64,000 nucleotides of DNA from Paenibacillus ihumii. Its GTDB lineage: Bacteria; Bacillota; Bacilli; Paenibacillales; Paenibacillaceae. Position 1 is the stretch's first letter. Each line of letters starts with the position of its first letter. Positions 59,771 to 64,000 of the stretch are shown here, in pieces. The notes beneath the pieces were generated by a model. It ran no database searches. It was not told the origin of the DNA and saw only the letters and a program-made list of their open reading frames with translations. The translations under genes were made by a program, and so were the position numbers. Location of the stretch: assembly GCF_001403875.1 (NCBI RefSeq), contig NZ_LN884299.1, positions 2,852,117 through 2,916,116 of the forward strand, read 5' to 3'.

Positions 59771-61057
59771 TCATTCCTCCCGATTTTCCCGGAGAAAATC
59801 CGTCTGCAGGGAGGTTCCGCGGATTTTATGGTTGCGGATCAAGGCGGAAGGATCGTCGCTGAGCATGCCTGCCGTCAGGATGGCATCCTCTCCGAATTTG
59901 TCCCGGAGCAAATCCATCGTCCGCGTAAGCGACTCCTTCCTCGGCTGCTGCTCATAATCGAACAGATCAAGCTGGAGTGCGGAGCTCTCCTTCGGGACTA
60001 AGTTTTGCAGCGTAATGCCGAGCAGCCGTACCGGCCTGCCGTGGCCCCAGTGCCGAACGTACAGCTCGCAAGCTTCTCTGTAAATATCATCCGCCTGCTC
60101 CGTAACGTTCCCCAGCGATTGGGAGCGGGTAATCGTCTTCATGTCCGGCGTTCTGATCGTAATCTGCACCGTCTGGGCCATCAGCTTCTGGCGACGCAGA
60201 CGCCGGGCCACCTGATCCGCCAAATTGAGCATGACGCGCTTGATGTCCTCCAGCTCAGTCAGATCCTTCGGAAGCGTCGTCGTATGGCCGATCGACTTGT
60301 TTTTCTCCCGCTCCTCCTGTACCGGCGAATGGTCGATGCCGTGCGCGGCCTGCTTCATCCACAGACCGATAACCCCGAACCTTTCGGACAGCAGGCGCTC
60401 GTCGGCTGCGGCAAGCTGGCCAAGCGTGTATATGCCCATTTTCTTCAGCTTCTCGCCGGTTTTACGGCCGATGCCGAACAGCTCGCTGCACGGCTTGCCC
60501 CACAGCAGCTCAGGCACATCGCGCAAACGAAGCACGGTGATGCCATTCGGCTTCTTCATATCCGACGCCATCTTCGCGAGCAGCTTGTTCGGTGCGATCC
60601 CGATGGAGCAGGGCAATCCCAGCTCGGCAGCGATCCGCGACTGAATTTCGTGAGCGATCTCCAGCGGCGTGCCGAACTGCTTCGAGCCGGTGATATCCAA
60701 ATAGCACTCGTCGATAGAGGTGGCCTGCAGCAGCGGCGTGTAGCGGTAGGCGATATCCATGAAGGCCCGTGAGTAGCGGCGGTATAAATGGAAATCCGGA
60801 GCGATCAGGATGAGCTTGGGGCATTTCCTTAGGCCTTCCCGCACCGTCATGCCTGTCCGGACACCCAACGCCCTTGCCGCATAGGAGCAAGTGACGATAA
60901 CGCCCTTGCGCAATTCTACGCTTCCCGCGACGGCCGTCGGCTTGTTCCGGTAATTTTCCGGCTCCTCGGCCTCGTGTACGGAGCAATAAAATGCGTTCAT
61001 ATCGATATGGAGCACAACCCTGCCGTTTACAGGATAATAATCGTCGATATTCCTCAC
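59771..61057 (-). CDS. dinB: DNA polymerase IV (Y-family)
   Basis: A 428-residue translesion polymerase. The catalytic site shows HIDMNAFYCSVHEAE (about 17-31) and ATSIDECYLDITG (about 111-123). The thumb has ELFGIGRKTGEKLKKMGIYT, and the little finger begins near IGHTTTLPKDLTELED. A sliding-clamp-binding motif QLDLFDYE is seen at about residue 378. It starts at GTG with GAGGG 7 bases upstream. No LexA box could be made out upstream by eye. Confidence 0.93.
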   Translation of the reverse strand: MRNIDDYYPVNGRVVLHIDMNAFYCSVHEAEEPENYRNKPTAVAGSVELRKGVIVTCSYAARALGVRTGMTVREGLRKCPKLILIAPDFHLYRRYSRAFMDIAYRYTPLLQATSIDECYLDITGSKQFGTPLEIAHEIQSRIAAELGLPCSIGIAPNKLLAKMASDMKKPNGITVLRLRDVPELLWGKPCSELFGIGRKTGEKLKKMGIYTLGQLAAADERLLSERFGVIGLWMKQAAHGIDHSPVQEEREKNKSIGHTTTLPKDLTELEDIKRVMLNLADQVARRLRRQKLMAQTVQITIRTPDMKTITRSQSLGNVTEQADDIYREACELYVRHWGHGRPVRLLGITLQNLVPKESSALQLDLFDYEQQPRKESLTRTMDLLRDKFGEDAILTAGMLSDDPSALIRNHKIRGTSLQTDFLRENREE

Positions 61058-61223
61058 TAATGTTCCCTCTTTTATTTAAACTAAACGATGATGCTGTAAT
61101 CTGTACCTATGTTCGTTACTTATACTTTCCGGCATCTATAAAAAAGCATACCTTTCTAGCTAAAATGGGTCAACCGCTGCATACAAATTCATAAAAACGG
61201 TGTTACATTTAAATTACAGATGC

Positions 61224-61229
61224 TATAAT
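61224..61229 (+). promoter_or_regulatory. Candidate -10 of cimA
   Basis: TATAAT stands about 60 bases before the cimA ATG, with an extended TG two bases upstream (TGCTATAAT). The -35 region is weak. The rest of the 61058-61289 gap shows nothing distinct. Confidence 0.5.
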
Positions 61230-61289
61230 TAGAAATTATACTAATCAGAGCTCACACTCAGATGATATCCAAAGGGGGACATTTTCATC

Positions 61290-62906
61290 ATGTCAAAGGC
61301 TGTAACCATCTTCGACACAACACTACGTGACGGCACTCAAGGAGAAGGCATTAGCCTGTCAGCGGACGATAAGTTGAAGATAGCCAAGAAGCTGGATCAG
61401 CTGGGTGTACACTATATCGAAGGCGGCATTCCTGGCAGCAACAGCAAAGATATCGAGTTCTTCAAGAGAGTGCAGGAACTCGGATTATCCGCGACAGTCA
61501 CCGCTTTCGGCAGCACCCGCCGCAAAGACAGCATCGCTGAGCATGATCCTAATTTGAAACGCATTCTTGAATCCGGTGCCAAAGCTACGTCTCTGGTTGG
61601 CAAGTCGTGGGACTTCCATGTGCATACTGCTCTTCAGACGACATTGGAAGAGAACTTAGCCATGATCTACGATTCGATCGCCTATTTGAAACGGGAGGGC
61701 ATGGAGGTGTTGTTCGACGCCGAGCATTTCTTCGACGGATATAAGAACAACCCGGAATACGCTCTCGCCGTCATGCGCAAAGCCGAGGAGGCCGGCGCCG
61801 ACTGGCTAGTCATGTGCGATACGAACGGCGGAACGATGCCTCATGAGGTATACGAAATCGTCTCCGTTCTGGCCGGACGCGTAACGACGGCACGGCTTGG
61901 TATCCATACCCACAATGATTGCGAGCTGGCCGTAGCCAACGCGCTGAATGCTGTACGAGCCGGTGCCCAGCAGGTTCAGGGCACGATGAACGGATACGGG
62001 GAGCGCTGCGGCAATGCAAATCTCTGCTCCATCATCCCCAACCTCCAGCTGAAGCTGGGTTATGATGTCATCCAGCCGGAGCAGCTGCAGCAGCTGACGA
62101 ACACGGCCCGCTATGTCGGTGAAATCGCGAACGTGCATATGCCGGTAGGACAGCCTTTCGTCGGAACAGCGGCCTTTGCCCATAAAGGCGGCATCCACGT
62201 GTCGGCCATTTTGCGGGATTCCCGCACGTACGAGCATATCGCTCCGGAGACGGTAGGAAATCGGCAGCGAGTGCTCGTATCCGAGCTTGCCGGACAGAGC
62301 AACATTCTATCCAAAGCGCAGGAAATGGGCATCCAATTCGATCCGGAGAACGAGGAGACGCGGCAGGTCATTTCCAAAATCAAGGATCTGGAGCACCAGG
62401 GCTACCAGTTCGAAGGCGCGGACGCTTCCCTGGAGCTGCTGCTCCGTCAGGCTAACGGCGAATTGAAGGAGCTGTTCGTCTTCGAATCCTTCAAAATGCT
62501 CGTCGAGAAGTCGGCTGGAAAGCCCGTCGTGTCGGAAGCCTTCATCAAGCTGAACATCGACGGGAACAGCCTGTACACCGCTGCGGAAGGCAACGGTCCG
62601 GTCAATGCGCTGGACAATGCGCTGCGCAAAGCGCTGATTTCTTATTATCCGGCCCTGAAGGACATCCACTTGTCCGACTATAAGGTCAGAGTGCTGGACG
62701 ATAAGGATGCTACGGCTTCAAAAGTCAGGGTCCTGATCGAGTCGAAAGACGCGACTAATTCATGGAGCACGGTCGGCGTGTCCGGCAACGTCATTGAAGC
62801 GAGTTGGGAAGCGCTTGTCGACAGCCTGCGCTACGCTCTGCTCGGCCATACGAAGCTGGAGTACGAAGAGGTTGTTTCCGCAGCCCAAGGATTGGTTAAT
62901 CATTGA
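61290..62906 (+). CDS. cimA: Citramalate synthase
   Basis: A 538-residue enzyme condensing pyruvate and acetyl-CoA to citramalate, a threonine-independent route to isoleucine. The TIM barrel opens TIFDTTLRDGTQGEGISLSA; metal-site residues are in LGIHTHNDCELAVANALNAV; GTMNGYGERCGNANLCSIIP is specific for the CimA/LeuA group. The C-terminal ~110 residues form the LeuA-type allosteric domain (about 425-530). The DGTQGEG variant and the length fit CimA rather than 2-isopropylmalate synthase. AGGGGGA precedes the ATG, and a strong terminator follows. Confidence 0.93.
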   Translation: MSKAVTIFDTTLRDGTQGEGISLSADDKLKIAKKLDQLGVHYIEGGIPGSNSKDIEFFKRVQELGLSATVTAFGSTRRKDSIAEHDPNLKRILESGAKATSLVGKSWDFHVHTALQTTLEENLAMIYDSIAYLKREGMEVLFDAEHFFDGYKNNPEYALAVMRKAEEAGADWLVMCDTNGGTMPHEVYEIVSVLAGRVTTARLGIHTHNDCELAVANALNAVRAGAQQVQGTMNGYGERCGNANLCSIIPNLQLKLGYDVIQPEQLQQLTNTARYVGEIANVHMPVGQPFVGTAAFAHKGGIHVSAILRDSRTYEHIAPETVGNRQRVLVSELAGQSNILSKAQEMGIQFDPENEETRQVISKIKDLEHQGYQFEGADASLELLLRQANGELKELFVFESFKMLVEKSAGKPVVSEAFIKLNIDGNSLYTAAEGNGPVNALDNALRKALISYYPALKDIHLSDYKVRVLDDKDATASKVRVLIESKDATNSWSTVGVSGNVIEASWEALVDSLRYALLGHTKLEYEEVVSAAQGLVNH

Positions 62907-62938
62907 TTCGTAGTTAATGCATCATCAGCCATAGCGCA

Positions 62939-62982
62939 GGAAGGCCCGGGTATCCTTTACCAAGGAACACCCGGGCCTTCCT
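62939..62982. terminator. Strong terminator between cimA and the convergent thioredoxin gene
   Basis: GGAAGGCCCGGGT pairs with ACCCGGGCCTTCC, with inner TCCTT and AAGGA continuing the stem. The T-run is weak, but the GC stem is very stable and symmetric. Confidence 0.8.
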
Positions 62983-63005
62983 GCCTTCATTTCCGCGCCA
63001 TCAGC

Positions 63006-63584
63006 TTATGAGGATTTCAGCAGCTTTTTGATCTTGGCCTCCAAATCCTTCGGGGGCACAATGCCGATGATAAGATCCTGGATTACCCCGTCCTTGTCAA
63101 TAAGGACATTCGTTGGAAAAGCCATGCCGTTGAACTTCTTGTAGGCCTCTTCCTTCTTGTCCAGCAGGATTGGAAACTTGATTCCGTATTCCTTGACGAA
63201 GGCCTCGGCCTTTTCCACAGTATCATAAGCCGTAACATTAACGCCGTAGATATCGAGACGATCCCCGTACTTCTCATAGAGCTTGACGAGATCGGGCGCC
63301 TCCTCCTGGCAGGGATCGCACCAGGAGGCCCAGAAATTGACCAGCACCGGCTTCTCCCGCTCTCCTCCTACCTGGTATGTACGCCCATCCAGCCCGCTCA
63401 AGGCGAAGGAAGGAGATGGGGAGCCCGGCTTTGGCGCGGACTCGGCGATCGCGGCGCCCAGCGTTTTCTTTTCTTTGCCGCCCACGCCCTTCACGAACGA
63501 GAGCAGGTCAGTACCGTAATTTTGAAACAAAGCGATTCCAAGCAATACGATCAGGACCGCAATTATCGGTGCATTTTTTCTCAT
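63006..63584 (-). CDS. TlpA/ResA-like membrane-anchored thioredoxin
   Basis: A 192-residue thiol-disulfide oxidoreductase. Residues 5-25 are an uncleaved signal anchor (IIAVLIVLLGIALF). The thioredoxin fold has NFWASWCDPCQEEAPDLVKL with the CDPC active site (about 90), and GMAFPTNVLIDKDG with the cis-proline near residue 155. It faces outward and probably reduces disulfides in cytochrome c or spore-envelope proteins (ResA/StoA role). AGGAAGAG precedes the ATG. Confidence 0.9.
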   Translation of the reverse strand: MRKNAPIIAVLIVLLGIALFQNYGTDLLSFVKGVGGKEKKTLGAAIAESAPKPGSPSPSFALSGLDGRTYQVGGEREKPVLVNFWASWCDPCQEEAPDLVKLYEKYGDRLDIYGVNVTAYDTVEKAEAFVKEYGIKFPILLDKKEEAYKKFNGMAFPTNVLIDKDGVIQDLIIGIVPPKDLEAKIKKLLKSS

Positions 63585-63671
63585 GCGTACTCTTCCTTTA
63601 CTTGTTGTGTTATTATTGTACCCTGTTTTCCGATTTTGTTACAAATCGCTGGAAGAGGTGAATCCAAGTCA

Positions 63672-64000
63672 TGAGTATGTACGGCAAGCTTCCCACATGG
63701 ATCATCCCCCCATCCGTCTTTAAGGAGCTGGAGCTGGACAGTCTGGCCAGGTATCCTCAAGAGGCTTGCGGCGTCCTGCTGGGTGAAATCAAAGCTGGAA
63801 CTGCCGTTATTAATGAGTATGTACCGCTGCACAATGCTTCCGGCCAGCCGGAGCGGCATTTCGCGCTGGAGCCGAAGGAATGGGTCAGATACTGCTATCA
63901 TCCTAGGCTGCTGGGCCTGTATCACAGCCATCCTTCCGCCCCGCCGCAGCCTTCCCGTACCGATCTTGCAGAGCTGCCTCTATTTGCCGGCCTTCTGCAT
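63672..64000 (+). CDS. JAMM/MPN metallopeptidase (M67 family), 3' end outside window
   Basis: The first ~109 codons of a zinc isopeptidase-like protein. The JAMM signature is visible: EACGVLLGE (catalytic glutamate, about residue 32) and LYHSHPSAPPQPSRTDLAE (HSHP...SxxD, about 86-100). Bacterial members remove sulfur-carrier proteins from thiocarboxylated cysteine adducts, and their genes often lie with moeB- and thiS-like genes, which would lie to the right of the window. The ATG has AGAGGTGA about 10 bases upstream. Confidence 0.88.

Overview
The window looks like a chromosomal segment of a Paenibacillus-type member of the Bacillales. The evidence is the yqhH/yqhG/yqzE set known from Bacillus subtilis, a long B12-dependent ribonucleotide reductase (NrdJ), a YhaN/YhaO pair, a Bacillus-type ferredoxin, a YjcZ-type mini-protein, a citramalate synthase, a T-box leader in front of asd, and strong GGAGG ribosome binding sites with frequent GTG and TTG starts. 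No phage, insertion sequence, plasmid or CRISPR array is visible.

Positions 1-9300 are clearly AT-richer by eye than the rest. They carry a loose collection of small accessory enzymes, nearly all on the minus strand: DUF1697, NIPSNAP, GNAT, DUF1963, a PPP-type phosphatase, an IMPase/HAD pair, a stalk-domain secreted protein, a P-loop kinase and an NTF2-like protein. From 9.6 kb the base composition rises. nrdJ is followed by the yqhH-yqhG pair, a secreted protein whose middle is a run of five-residue repeats, yqzE, a CwlD-like amidase, a MazG-like protein, sstT, a DadA-like oxidase, and a 1.6 kb gene-free block of stacked tandem and palindromic repeats before T-box-asd.

Positions 25.4-41 kb form a region of small regulator-plus-target modules: a MerR module with mirror-image 19-bp-spacer promoters driving a membrane operon and a divergent lipoprotein; a PadR-flavin monooxygenase-SRPBCC operon; a BlaI/M56-peptidase/stalk-protein module with a double operator; an ECF sigma factor with two related extracytoplasmic proteins; and a TetR-Old Yellow Enzyme pair sharing an operator. 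The PadR and TetR messages look leaderless. A tRNA-Leu(CAG) follows.

Positions 42-64 kb are mostly housekeeping: xpt, a YkvI-like transporter, yhaN/yhaO, a glycosyltransferase, two RsmF-type RNA methyltransferases 2.2 kb apart on opposite strands, a YjcZ-type peptide, a Cof-type phosphatase, an RsuA-type pseudouridine synthase, DUF309-relQ-pyrD, an L,D-transpeptidase, ferredoxin, DNA polymerase IV, cimA, a TlpA-like thioredoxin and the start of a JAMM peptidase.

Two themes stand out. One is self-contained sensing modules whose promoters and operators can be read directly. The other is repeated local birth of unrelated, degenerate tandem repeats, mostly between genes but once inside a coding sequence.
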